Assembly: GCA_035525455.1 (NCBI GenBank) | Contig: DATLEF010000157.1 | Span: forward strand, 1 to 43,405 | Direction of reading: 5' to 3' | From: JAQGMV01 sp035525455 | Lineage (GTDB): Bacteria; Pseudomonadota; Gammaproteobacteria; Burkholderiales; SG8-41 | DNA length: 43,405 nt | In this document: one piece after another, positions 7,971 to 16,210 of the stretch | How the letters are laid out: each line of letters opens with the position of its first letter | Numbering within the stretch: the first letter of the stretch is position 1 | Translations under genes and position numbers: made by a program | The notes under the pieces: generated by a model | Database searches by the model: none | Told to the model about the DNA's origin: nothing | What the model saw: the letters and a program-made list of their open reading frames with translations, nothing else

Positions 7971-9299
7971 ATGCATCAAACACTATACCAAAGCGCTCGC
8001 GTGATGATTTCCCTGCACCCGCCAGCGGAGATGCTGCGGCAGATGCTGCTCGACGCACGTTCGCGCACACTCACGCTTGCGACGGACCTCCAGGCTTCAC
8101 AGCTTCTCGGCCCGCGAATGAGCATCGTGAACCCGCCGCTATGGGAGCTCGGCCATCTGGCCTGGTTTCAGGAGCACTGGTGTCTGCGGCAGGAAAAGGG
8201 CGGTACGGTGCACGATACTTCGATCATGCTCAACGCCGACCGCCTTTATGACTCTGCCGCTGTGCCGCACGAGGTCCGCTGGGATCTGCCGTTGCCGCGC
8301 CTTGAAGAGACCCTCGGCTATCTTCAGTCAGTGCTCGAGCGGGTTCTCGAGCGTGTCGCAACCGAACTCGACGCGGACCTCGCCTATTTCGTACAGCTCG
8401 CAGCGTTCCACGAAGAGATGCACTGCGAGGCGCTGACCTACACACGCCAGACGCTGGAGTACTCTGCACCCGCGACGGCGCATCGTGCGCAGCCAGAGAT
8501 GAGTGAGGAAAGGAGCTCGGGCGACGCGCAAATCGCCGGTGGGGAATTCCTGCTCGGCGCAGACTCTCACGACGGGTTTGTCTTCGACAACGAAAAGTGG
8601 GCGCATCCGGTGACGCTACGGCCCTTCAGGATGGCGCGCAGCGCGACGACCAATGAGCAGTACCGCGCGTTCGTCGAGGACCAGGGCTACGGGCGCCGCG
8701 ACCTCTGGTGCACGAACGGCTGGCAGTGGCGGCAATCGGTGGCGGCAGAGCACCCGGTGTACTGGCGCAAGCAGGACGGCGACTGGTATGCCCGGCGCTA
8801 CGATGTTTGGGAGCCCATCCAGCCCGACGAGCCCGTCATGCACGTCAACTGGTTCGAGGCGAATGCCTACTGCAGGTGGGCCGGGCGGCGACTTCCTTCC
8901 GAAACCGAATGGGAATACGCAGCTGCGACCGAACGAACCGGTGCAGTTACGAAACGGCGCTACCCGTGGGGTGATACACCGCCCCGGGACGTGCATGCAA
9001 ATCTCTTCGGCGTCAGCGGCGTGTGCGTCGACGTTGCTGCACTCCCGCACGGGGACAGCGCGTGGGGCTGCCGCCAGATGATCGGTAACGTCTGGGAGTG
9101 GACGGCCGACGCGTTTGGACCCTACCCGGGGTTCGTCGCGGACCCGTACAAGGAATATTCGCAACCGTGGTTCGGAGATCACAAGGTATTGCGCGGCGGC
9201 TCGTTCGCAACGCGTGCCGCTCTCATACGCAACACCTGGCGCAACTTCTACACTCCGGACAGGCGCGACGTATTCGCCGGCTTTCGCACGTGCGCATGA
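7971..9299 (+). CDS. senA: SenA-like selenoneine synthase (EgtB/DinB-FGE family)
   Basis: This 442-residue protein has the EgtB layout: an N-terminal DinB-like four-helix domain and a C-terminal formylglycine-generating-enzyme-like domain. The non-heme iron ligands are visible as His62 (ELGHLAWFQE) and the H-x3-H-x-E motif at His147, His151 and Glu153 (HEEMHCE). The C-terminal part has RLPSETEWEYAAA, GNVWEWTADAFGPYPGF and LRGGSFAT. The pattern LLGPRMSIVNPPLWELGH and YDSAAVPHEVRWDLPLP is that of SenA rather than of mycobacterial EgtB. SenA joins the SenB selenosugar to hercynine in an oxygen-dependent step; no EgtD or SenC is nearby. Start is ATG 7971 or, leaving more room for a divergent promoter, ATG 8004. 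It overlaps the next gene by 4 bp. Confidence 0.82.
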   Translation: MHQTLYQSARVMISLHPPAEMLRQMLLDARSRTLTLATDLQASQLLGPRMSIVNPPLWELGHLAWFQEHWCLRQEKGGTVHDTSIMLNADRLYDSAAVPHEVRWDLPLPRLEETLGYLQSVLERVLERVATELDADLAYFVQLAAFHEEMHCEALTYTRQTLEYSAPATAHRAQPEMSEERSSGDAQIAGGEFLLGADSHDGFVFDNEKWAHPVTLRPFRMARSATTNEQYRAFVEDQGYGRRDLWCTNGWQWRQSVAAEHPVYWRKQDGDWYARRYDVWEPIQPDEPVMHVNWFEANAYCRWAGRRLPSETEWEYAAATERTGAVTKRRYPWGDTPPRDVHANLFGVSGVCVDVAALPHGDSAWGCRQMIGNVWEWTADAFGPYPGFVADPYKEYSQPWFGDHKVLRGGSFATRAALIRNTWRNFYTPDRRDVFAGFRTCA

Positions 9300-10123
9300 G
9301 TGAAGCGCGCATGCGCCAGATTACATCGGCCGACAACCCGCACTTTCGCGCGCTGCTGAAGCTGCACCAATCATCACGCGAGCGGCGCAAAGCAGGCTTG
9401 TCGCTGCTCGACGGGGCGCATCTTATTTCGGCCTATCTCGACCACGTTGGCGCTCCGGAGGAGGTAATAGTGAGCCGCTCCGGCCTGGAAGAGGGCGAGA
9501 TTGCCGTGCTGCTGGAGCGCCCCGGGGTGCCGCAGGCGATGATGCTCAGCGATGCGCTCTTTCGGCAACTCTCGTCGGTAGCGACGCCTACCGGCATCAT
9601 TGGGGCAGTGAAGACGCCGGCAGCACGGCCCATACCCGACACGCCGGCCGCGTGCGTGATGCTCGAAGACCTGCAGGACCCGGGTAACCTCGGCTCGATA
9701 TTGCGTTCGGCCGCAGCGGCCGGTGTCGAAGAGGTCTACCTCTCGCGCACCACGGTTCATGCTTGGTCGCCGCGCGTCCTGCGCGCGGGGATGGGCGCGC
9801 ATTTCGTCGTGCGTATTTTCGAAGGTGTCGACCTTGCTGCGCTCGCCTGCCGTTTTCCCGGAAAAGTGTACGCAGCCGCGCACGATGCGAGCCTTCCGCT
9901 GTACTCCGCGGATTTGCGCGGCCGTGTTGCCCTTGTCTTCGGAAACGAGGGCGCGGGCATCACGCGGGCCTTGCGCGAGGCGGCCCATGCGACCCTCGCG
10001 ATCCCCATGCCGGGGAAAGCGGAGTCGCTCAACGTCGCGGCAGCTGCGGCCGTGTGTCTGTTCGAGCGCGTCAGGCAAATAAGCGCTGTGGCCGGCGCTG
10101 TTGCGGGCAGGCAGTCGCGCTAG
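9296..10123 (+). CDS. TrmH/SpoU-family RNA 2'-O-ribose methyltransferase
   Basis: This is a SPOUT-class methyltransferase that uses S-adenosylmethionine to methylate a ribose in rRNA or tRNA. The 275-residue product has an N-terminal SpoU substrate-binding domain (about residues 5-85). The trefoil-knot catalytic domain follows, with motif 1 DLQDPGNLGSILRSAAAAG, motif 2 LVFGNEGAGI and motif 3 IPMPGKAESLNVAAAAAV. The domain plan resembles RlmB and TsnR relatives; the target nucleotide cannot be told. ATG 9296 overlaps the senA stop as ATGA. In related genomes this methyltransferase follows lpxB-rnhB, so senA and senB seem to have come between lpxB and it. Confidence 0.9.
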   Translation: MSEARMRQITSADNPHFRALLKLHQSSRERRKAGLSLLDGAHLISAYLDHVGAPEEVIVSRSGLEEGEIAVLLERPGVPQAMMLSDALFRQLSSVATPTGIIGAVKTPAARPIPDTPAACVMLEDLQDPGNLGSILRSAAAAGVEEVYLSRTTVHAWSPRVLRAGMGAHFVVRIFEGVDLAALACRFPGKVYAAAHDASLPLYSADLRGRVALVFGNEGAGITRALREAAHATLAIPMPGKAESLNVAAAAAVCLFERVRQISAVAGAVAGRQSR

Positions 10124-10155
10124 AGCAAAGCATTCCGATTCGTCGCCGGCGTTGC

Positions 10156-10992
10156 TCAATAGATACGGCGCACCAGCTTCGACTCGTGCAATATGGTCGT
10201 CGCGAGCTCCTCCACCGATTTGCTGGTGGCATCGAGATAAGGAATACCTTCCTGCCTCATGAGCGCCTCGGCCTGCCGTACTTCGTACTCGCAATTGGCG
10301 AGTGTTGCGTACTTGCTGCCGGGCCGCCGTTCGTTACGGATCTGCTGCAGCCGCTCGGGCCGGATGGTGAGGCCACGCAACCGCGCGCGCAGCGGGCGCA
10401 CCTGACCGGGCAGCTGCATCGTGCCGAAATCCTCCGGGACCAGAGGGTAATTCGCGGCGCGTATTCCGAACTGCATCGCCATGTACAGGCACGTCGGCGT
10501 TTTGCCCGAGCGGGACACACCGACCAGTATGATGTCCGCGTCCGAAAGATCGCGCGTCGCAACGCCGTCGTCATGGCCTAGAGCGTAGTTGACGGCGTCG
10601 ATCCGATGATAGTAGTTCACCAGGTCGTGCACGCTGTGGCTGCGCCCGATCGCGTGAGACGCGGTTTCGCCGAGCTCTTTCTCGAGGGGTGAAATAAAAA
10701 TCTCGAAGCAATCGAGGAACAACGCGTTTGCGGCACCTACGATAGCCGCAATTTCGGTGTTCACCAGAGTGCTGATGACGATCGGGCGCACACCTGCGCT
10801 CGCCGCGGTCTCGTTGATGCGAATCACGATCTCGCGTGCTTTGTCTGCCGTATCGACGAAAGGCAGCGTCACTTCCTGGAAGCGCACGCCTTCGAACTGC
10901 GTGAGCAGACTGTGACCCAGCATCTCGGCGGTGATTCCGGTGCGATCCGAAATAAAAAAGGCAGCGCGTTCCTGAAGGGCCACGGCAGACAC
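10156..10992 (-). CDS. ppsR: PpsR, PEP synthase regulatory kinase/phosphorylase (DUF299)
   Basis: PpsR switches PEP synthase off and on by ADP-dependent phosphorylation and Pi-dependent dephosphorylation of a Thr next to the catalytic His. The product (about 278 residues) shows the family start FFISDRTGITAEMLGHSLLTQF, the P-loop GVSRSGKTPTCLYMA, and NYPLVPEDF. A GTG at 10992 (MSAVALQERAAFFISD) fits the usual length of 270-280; the frame remains open further upstream, so the start is uncertain. It is divergent from ppsA with about 66 bp between them, the standard pairing. Confidence 0.93.
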   Translation of the reverse strand: MSAVALQERAAFFISDRTGITAEMLGHSLLTQFEGVRFQEVTLPFVDTADKAREIVIRINETAASAGVRPIVISTLVNTEIAAIVGAANALFLDCFEIFISPLEKELGETASHAIGRSHSVHDLVNYYHRIDAVNYALGHDDGVATRDLSDADIILVGVSRSGKTPTCLYMAMQFGIRAANYPLVPEDFGTMQLPGQVRPLRARLRGLTIRPERLQQIRNERRPGSKYATLANCEYEVRQAEALMRQEGIPYLDATSKSVEELATTILHESKLVRRIY

Positions 10993-11058
10993 CGATTGAT
11001 AAGAAGCTTCCGGTAAAATAGCGCCTTTTACCCGCACGGACAAATCGCCGGTGATTCG

Positions 11059-13443
11059 ATGACCCATTCTCTCGTCCTTGATCTTGCCGAAGTGCGCATG
11101 AACGACGTCGCAAACGTCGGCGGCAAGAGCGCTTCGCTTGGCGAGATGATCAGCCAGCTCGGCGCGGCGGGTGTACGCGTGCCGGGCGGATTCGCGACCA
11201 CCGCGTCTGCATATCGCGATTTTCTTTCGGCAGGCGCATTGAACGAGCACATCGCGCGGCGCCTGTCGGGCCTCGATACCAATGACGTGAAAGCATTGAG
11301 TGCGGCCGGCCAGGAGATACGCAGCTGGATAATGAGTCAACCGTTTCCACCGAAGCTCGAAGATGCAATCCGCGCGGCCTACGGGAAAGTCGTCGTGCAA
11401 TCCGCAGCCGACATGTCATTTGCCGTACGTTCCTCCGCGACGGCTGAAGATCTTCCGGACGCATCCTTTGCCGGCCAGCAGGAAACGTTTCTGAACGTTC
11501 AGGGCGCGGACAACGTCCTCGCGGCAATCAGGCATGTTTACGCGTCGCTCTACAACGATAGAGCGATCTCGTACCGCGTGCACCAGGGCTATGTCCACAG
11601 CGACGTAGCGCTGTCGGCGGCGGTGCAGCGCATGGTGCGCAGCGATCTCGCCTCGAGCGGCGTCATGTTCAGCCTCGACACCGAGTCCGGTTTCGACCAG
11701 GTCGTATTCATCACCTCTGCGTATGGGTTGGGCGAGACGGTAGTGCAGGGACAGGTCAATCCAGACGAGTTCTACGTCTATAAACGCGCGCTCGATTCCG
11801 GTCGGCCGGCGATTTTGCGGCGTGGCCTGGGCTCGAAAGCGGTGAAAATGATTTACACAGAGTCGCGGGAAGCGGGTCGCTCTGTGAAGACGATCGAGGT
11901 GCCGGAGACCGAGCGGCGCCGCTTTTCGATCGCGGACGCCGAAGTCGAAGAGCTCGCGCGTTTCGCGATGATCATCGAGCGCCACTATGGCCGCCCGATG
12001 GATATCGAGTGGGCCAAAGACGGCGGCGACGGGCAGCTGTACGTGTTGCAGGCGCGGCCGGAGACGGTCAAGGCAAGCGAACGGGTCGATACGCTTCGGC
12101 GCTATCGTCTGAAAGAGCGTTCCGAAGTGCTCGCAACGGGACGTGCGATCGGTCAGCGCATCGGAAGCGGTCTGGTGCGGTTCGTAAAGAGCGCAACGGA
12201 AATGGACACCGTGCGCGAAGGCGACGTGCTGGTCACGGACATGACCGATCCGGACTGGGAGCCGGTCATGAAGCGAGCGGCCGCGATCGTGACGAACCGC
12301 GGCGGGCGCACGTGCCACGCGGCGATCATCGCGCGCGAGCTCGGCATTCCGGCGGTGGTCGGGTGTGGCGATGCCACGCAGGTGCTCAAACATGGCAAGC
12401 CGGTCACGGTCTCGTGTGCCGAAGGCGATACCGGCTTCGTCTATCGCGGCGTGCTCGAAACCGAGGTCATCGACCTTTCGCTGGCAAAAATGCCGAAACC
12501 GCCCGTGAAAATCACGATGAACGTGGGCAACCCCGAGCTCGCGTTCGAATTTCAGCGCCTGCCGAACGAAGGTGTGGGCCTCGCGCGCCTCGAATTCATT
12601 ATCGCCCGCATGATCGGCGTACATCCGAAAGCAGTCCTGGCCTACCCGGATCTCTCGGCCGATCTGAAAGTCGCCGTCGAAGAACACAGCGCGGGTTACT
12701 CGAGCCCAGTGGCTTTTTACGTGGAGAAGCTGGTGGAAGGGATCGGCACATTGGGCGCGGCCTTCTGGCCCAAACCCGTGATCGTCCGGCTCTCGGACTT
12801 CAAGTCGAACGAGTATTCGAGTCTCACGGGGGGCGGGCGCTACGAGCCGCGTGAAGAAAATCCGATGCTGGGCTTCCGCGGCGCCTCGCGTTACCTCTCG
12901 TCTTCGTTCCGTGAATGCTTCGAGCTCGAGTGCAGGGCACTCAGGAAAGTCCGGGACGACATGGGACTCACCAACATCGAAATCATGGTGCCTTTTGTCC
13001 GCACGGTCGACGAAGCGCGCAAAGTGCTGGACCTTCTCGCAGCGAACGGTCTGAAACGCGGCGATAATGGGTTACGCGTGATCATGATGTGCGAAATCCC
13101 TTCCAACGCAGTGCTTGCCGACCAGTTTCTCGAGCACTTCGACGGTTTTTCCATCGGCTCGAACGATATGACGCAAATGACGCTCGCGCTCGATCGCGAC
13201 TCCGGAGGGAGCATTGCGGAAGCGTTCGACGAGCGCGATCCGGCGGTCAAGCACATGTTGCACCTTGCAATCGCAGCGTGCCGGAAAGCCGGCAAGTATG
13301 TCGGGATCTGCGGGCAGGGCCCGTCCGACCATCCGGATCTCGCGAAGTGGCTGATGGAGGAGGGCATCGAAAGCCTCTCGCTCAATCCAGACAGCGTGGT
13401 CGAGACCTGGCTGTATCTCGCGCGCGAGGCCGCCGCGAAGTAA
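11059..13443 (+). CDS. ppsA: PpsA, phosphoenolpyruvate synthase
   Basis: PEP synthase converts pyruvate, ATP and water to PEP, AMP and Pi, the entry step of gluconeogenesis. The 794-residue product has the usual three parts. The N-terminal ATP-binding domain carries NVGGKSASLGEMI and SSATAEDLPDASFAGQQETFLNV. The swivelling phosphohistidine domain has His420 in GGRTCHAAIIARELGIPAVVG, next to the Thr that PpsR modifies. The C-terminal PEP/pyruvate barrel has FSIGSNDMTQMTLALDRDSG and CGQGPSDHP. It is the last gene before a repeat-bearing gap and the pyrG promoter. Pairing with ppsR says activity is controlled after translation. Confidence 0.97.
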   Translation: MTHSLVLDLAEVRMNDVANVGGKSASLGEMISQLGAAGVRVPGGFATTASAYRDFLSAGALNEHIARRLSGLDTNDVKALSAAGQEIRSWIMSQPFPPKLEDAIRAAYGKVVVQSAADMSFAVRSSATAEDLPDASFAGQQETFLNVQGADNVLAAIRHVYASLYNDRAISYRVHQGYVHSDVALSAAVQRMVRSDLASSGVMFSLDTESGFDQVVFITSAYGLGETVVQGQVNPDEFYVYKRALDSGRPAILRRGLGSKAVKMIYTESREAGRSVKTIEVPETERRRFSIADAEVEELARFAMIIERHYGRPMDIEWAKDGGDGQLYVLQARPETVKASERVDTLRRYRLKERSEVLATGRAIGQRIGSGLVRFVKSATEMDTVREGDVLVTDMTDPDWEPVMKRAAAIVTNRGGRTCHAAIIARELGIPAVVGCGDATQVLKHGKPVTVSCAEGDTGFVYRGVLETEVIDLSLAKMPKPPVKITMNVGNPELAFEFQRLPNEGVGLARLEFIIARMIGVHPKAVLAYPDLSADLKVAVEEHSAGYSSPVAFYVEKLVEGIGTLGAAFWPKPVIVRLSDFKSNEYSSLTGGGRYEPREENPMLGFRGASRYLSSSFRECFELECRALRKVRDDMGLTNIEIMVPFVRTVDEARKVLDLLAANGLKRGDNGLRVIMMCEIPSNAVLADQFLEHFDGFSIGSNDMTQMTLALDRDSGGSIAEAFDERDPAVKHMLHLAIAACRKAGKYVGICGQGPSDHPDLAKWLMEEGIESLSLNPDSVVETWLYLAREAAAK

Positions 13444-13446
13444 AAC

Positions 13447-13573
13447 CTACGCCGCTCCTTCGCTTCGCTACGGGCGCAAGAGCGGTGCTTATGCGCGTTT
13501 CGGCGCGGAAACTTCTACGTCGCTCCTTCGCTTCGCTCCGGGCGCAAGACCCGTGCTTATGCGCCTTGCGGCG
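13447..13573. repeat. Tandem pair of 59-bp intergenic repeats (family 1, copies A and B)
   Basis: Two near-identical units lie at 13447-13505 and 13515-13573, a 68-bp period. Both read CTACGyCGCTCCTTCGCTTC at the left, share the 9-mer GCTTATGCG (13487 and 13555) and end in CGGCG. Copy B goes on to GGCGCTACATA, so its ends are roughly complementary (TACGTCGC against GGCGCTA). A third, more diverged member is at 29571-29632. The units lie between the ppsA stop and the pyrG promoter. They look like a REP-like palindromic element; function unknown. Confidence 0.7.
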
Positions 13574-13587
13574 CTACATACTATTCG

Positions 13588-13616
13588 TTGGACGCCGGGG
13601 TGCGTTGGGCTATAAA
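13588..13616 (+). promoter_or_regulatory. Sigma-70 promoter of the pyrG operon
   Basis: TTGGAC at 13588-13593 is followed after exactly 17 bp by TATAAA at 13611-13616 (continuing AT). Transcription would start near 13623, about 20 bases before pyrG. It lies just past the repeat pair and would serve pyrG-kdsA-eno-ftsB-folD. The match to the consensus is good; there is no experimental support. Confidence 0.65.
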
Positions 13617-13643
13617 ATGCGCAAACGGTTAGCTGATTATGTG

Positions 13644-15314
13644 ATGACCAAATTCGTCTTTGTCACTGGTGGTGTAGTTTCCTCCCTTGGCAAAGGCATC
13701 GCTGCCGCCTCCCTCGCTTCCATCCTCGAATCGCGCGGTATCACCATCTCCATGGTGAAGCTGGATCCGTATCTCAACGTGGATCCGGGCACCATGAGCC
13801 CTTTTCAGCACGGCGAAGTCTTCGTAACCGAGGACGGCGCTGAAACCGACCTCGATCTTGGCCACTACGAGCGCTTCGTCCACGCCAAGATGAGCAAGCG
13901 CAACAATTTCACCACCGGCCAGATCTACGAAAGCGTCATTCGCAAGGAGCGGCGCGGCGATTACCTCGGCGGCACAGTGCAGGTGATCCCCCATATCACC
14001 GACGAAATCAAACAGTTCATCCGCCGCGGGGCCGGCGACGCCGAAATCGCGCTGGTCGAGATCGGCGGCACGGTGGGCGACATCGAGTCGCTGCCTTTTC
14101 TGGAAGCGATCCGGCAGATGGCGATCGAAGTGGGGCGCGACAACGCCTGCTTCATACACCTCACGCTGGTGCCGTATATCGCCTCCGCCGGCGAGATCAA
14201 GACGAAACCGACGCAACACTCGGTGAAAGAGCTGCGCGAGATCGGAATCCAGCCCGACGTGCTCTTGTGCCGTGCCGATAGGCCGCTGCCGGACGACGAG
14301 CGGCGCAAAATCGCCCTGTTCACGAACGTCGCCGTCGAAGCCGTGATTTCCGCGGTGGACGTGGACACGATTTACAAGATTCCGGCGATGCTGCATGCGC
14401 AGAAGCTCGACGAGATCGTTTGCCGCAAGCTCGGCCTGGCCCTGCCGCCTGCCGATCTGGGCACCTGGGACAAGCTCGTTTACGCGCTCGAACATCCGGG
14501 GCGCACTGTGAAGATCGCGCTCGTCGGTAAATACGTAGATCTGACCGAATCGTACAAATCGTTATCCGAAGCACTGATACACGCCGGCATACACACCGGC
14601 GCCAGGATCAAGATTCACTATATCGACTCGGAAAGCATCGAGAAGGACGGCACGGCGGGCCTCGAGCGCATGGACGCGATCCTCGTCCCGGGCGGATTCG
14701 GCAAGCGCGGCGTCGAGGGCAAAATCGAGGCGATACGCTATGCGCGCGAAAATCGGGTGCCCTACCTGGGGATTTGCCTGGGCATGCAGCTCGCCGTAAT
14801 CGAGTACGCGCGCCATATGGCCAATCTGGCCGGCGCACACAGCACCGAGTTCGACCCCGAAACCCCGCATCCCGTGATCGCGCTGATCACGGAGTGGCAG
14901 GACAGAGACGGCCGCGTGGAGCGGCGCGACGTGCAGTCGGACCTGGGTGGGACGATGCGCCTGGGCGGGCAGGAATGCGCGCTCGAAACCGGAACGCTCG
15001 CGAGCGGCATTTACGGCTCGGAGCGGATCGTCGAGCGGCATCGCCACCGCTATGAAGTCAACGACCATTATCTGCCGCGCCTGAGACAGACCGGGCTCAA
15101 GGTGAGCGGATTATCCTCGCGCGAAGGCTTGTGCGAAATGATCGAGCTGCCCAATCACCCGTGGTTCGTCGGCTGCCAGTTCCACCCCGAATTCACGTCG
15201 ACGCCGCGCGCGGGTCATCCCCTGTTCAACGCGTTCGTGCGCGCCGCGCTTGAAAACGCGGTGGCGCAGCCGCCGCAGGCGAGCACGCCCGAGCGCCTGC
15301 AGAACATCGCGTGA
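13644..15314 (+). CDS. pyrG: PyrG, CTP synthase
   Basis: CTP synthase aminates UTP to CTP with ATP and glutamine-derived ammonia. The 556-residue product opens with the amidoligase domain signature MTKFVFVTGGVVSSLGKG and shows LDPYLNVDPGTMSPFQHGEVFV. Its C-terminal glutaminase domain has the nucleophile Cys378 in YLGICLGMQ and the partner His in CQFHPEF. ATG 13644 is chosen because nearly all family members start MTKF/YIFVTGG. An ATG at 13617 would add nine residues but falls within a few bases of the predicted transcription start. The stop overlaps the kdsA start by one base (TGATG). Confidence 0.97.
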   Translation: MTKFVFVTGGVVSSLGKGIAAASLASILESRGITISMVKLDPYLNVDPGTMSPFQHGEVFVTEDGAETDLDLGHYERFVHAKMSKRNNFTTGQIYESVIRKERRGDYLGGTVQVIPHITDEIKQFIRRGAGDAEIALVEIGGTVGDIESLPFLEAIRQMAIEVGRDNACFIHLTLVPYIASAGEIKTKPTQHSVKELREIGIQPDVLLCRADRPLPDDERRKIALFTNVAVEAVISAVDVDTIYKIPAMLHAQKLDEIVCRKLGLALPPADLGTWDKLVYALEHPGRTVKIALVGKYVDLTESYKSLSEALIHAGIHTGARIKIHYIDSESIEKDGTAGLERMDAILVPGGFGKRGVEGKIEAIRYARENRVPYLGICLGMQLAVIEYARHMANLAGAHSTEFDPETPHPVIALITEWQDRDGRVERRDVQSDLGGTMRLGGQECALETGTLASGIYGSERIVERHRHRYEVNDHYLPRLRQTGLKVSGLSSREGLCEMIELPNHPWFVGCQFHPEFTSTPRAGHPLFNAFVRAALENAVAQPPQASTPERLQNIA

Positions 15315-16210
15315 TGAAGCTGTGCGGCTTCGAAGTCGGACTCGATCGGCCTCTCTTTTTGATAGCGGGCCCCTGCGTAGTCGAGTCGCGCCAGCTTGCA
15401 TTCGATACCGCGGGCGAGCTGAAAGAGATCACGTCCGCGCTCGGCATTCCTTTCATCTACAAATCGTCGTACGACAAGGCAAACCGCAGCTCGATCAAAT
15501 CGTTCCGCGGTCTCGGCATGGAGAACGGGCTGGAAATCCTGAGCGATGTGCGGCGCGAGCTCGGTATCCCGGTGCTCACCGATGTTCACGAAATCGATGA
15601 GATCGATGCCGCAGCGGCGGCAGTGGACGTCCTGCAAACGCCGGCATTCCTGTGCCGCCAGACTGATTTCATCTGCGCCGTCGCGGCCGCGGGCAAACCG
15701 GTCAATATCAAAAAAGGACAATTCCTCGCGCCGGGCGACATGAAGAACGTCGTCGAAAAAGCGCGCGACGCTGCCTGCCGCAGCCACCCTGGTGACGCAC
15801 ATGCCGGCGAGCAGCTGATGGTGTGCGAGCGTGGAGCGTCATTCGGTTATAACAATCTGGTCTCGGACATGCGTTCGCTTGCGATCATGCGCGACACGGG
15901 CTGCCCGGTGGTGTTCGACGCAACGCACTCGGTTCAGCTCCCGGGCGGGCGCGGCACATCGAGCGGGGGCCAGCGCGAATTCGTGCCGGTGCTTGCGCGT
16001 GCGGCCGTTGCGAGCGGCATCGCGGGCATTTTCATGGAGACGCATCCCAATCCAGAAAAGGCGCTCTCGGATGGGCCCAACGCGTGGCCGCTACAGCACA
16101 TGAAAGCGCTGCTCGAGACGCTGAGAGCGCTCGATCAGGTGGTCAAGCGGGCTGGCTTTGCCGAGGGGCTCGTGTCGGCCACTTCAACCGAGAAGGCCCG
16201 GACGACATGA
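15314..16210 (+). CDS. kdsA: KdsA, 3-deoxy-D-manno-octulosonate 8-phosphate synthase
   Basis: KdsA condenses PEP with arabinose 5-phosphate to Kdo-8-phosphate, the precursor of the inner-core sugar of LPS. The 298-residue TIM-barrel protein shows IAGPCVVES, KSSYDKANRSS, TDVHEIDE, KKGQFLAPGDM, CERGASFGYNNLVSDMRS and FDATHSVQLPG. Cys21 in GPC stands where E. coli has a non-binding Asn, so this looks like the metal-dependent class. A short extra loop (CRSHPGDAHAG, about residues 157-167) precedes MVCERG. ATG 15314 is preferred over the GTG three bases before it. The stop overlaps the eno start as ATGA. Confidence 0.96.
   Translation: MKLCGFEVGLDRPLFLIAGPCVVESRQLAFDTAGELKEITSALGIPFIYKSSYDKANRSSIKSFRGLGMENGLEILSDVRRELGIPVLTDVHEIDEIDAAAAAVDVLQTPAFLCRQTDFICAVAAAGKPVNIKKGQFLAPGDMKNVVEKARDAACRSHPGDAHAGEQLMVCERGASFGYNNLVSDMRSLAIMRDTGCPVVFDATHSVQLPGGRGTSSGGQREFVPVLARAAVASGIAGIFMETHPNPEKALSDGPNAWPLQHMKALLETLRALDQVVKRAGFAEGLVSATSTEKARTT

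Noticed and set aside
7945..8003. A divergent promoter or operator between senB and senA.
   Set aside because: The gap is short and has only weak TATA-like bases (7983). No convincing -35/-10 pair or inverted repeat was found.
10996..11019. TTGATA and TAAAAT as a ppsA promoter.
   Set aside because: The spacing is only 12 bp, too short for sigma-70, and no better -35 was found. A promoter must exist in the ppsR-ppsA gap, but I cannot place it.
13089..13643. An open extension of the pyrG frame back into ppsA.
   Set aside because: CTP synthases start at MTKFVFVTGG, and a promoter and repeats lie inside the extension.
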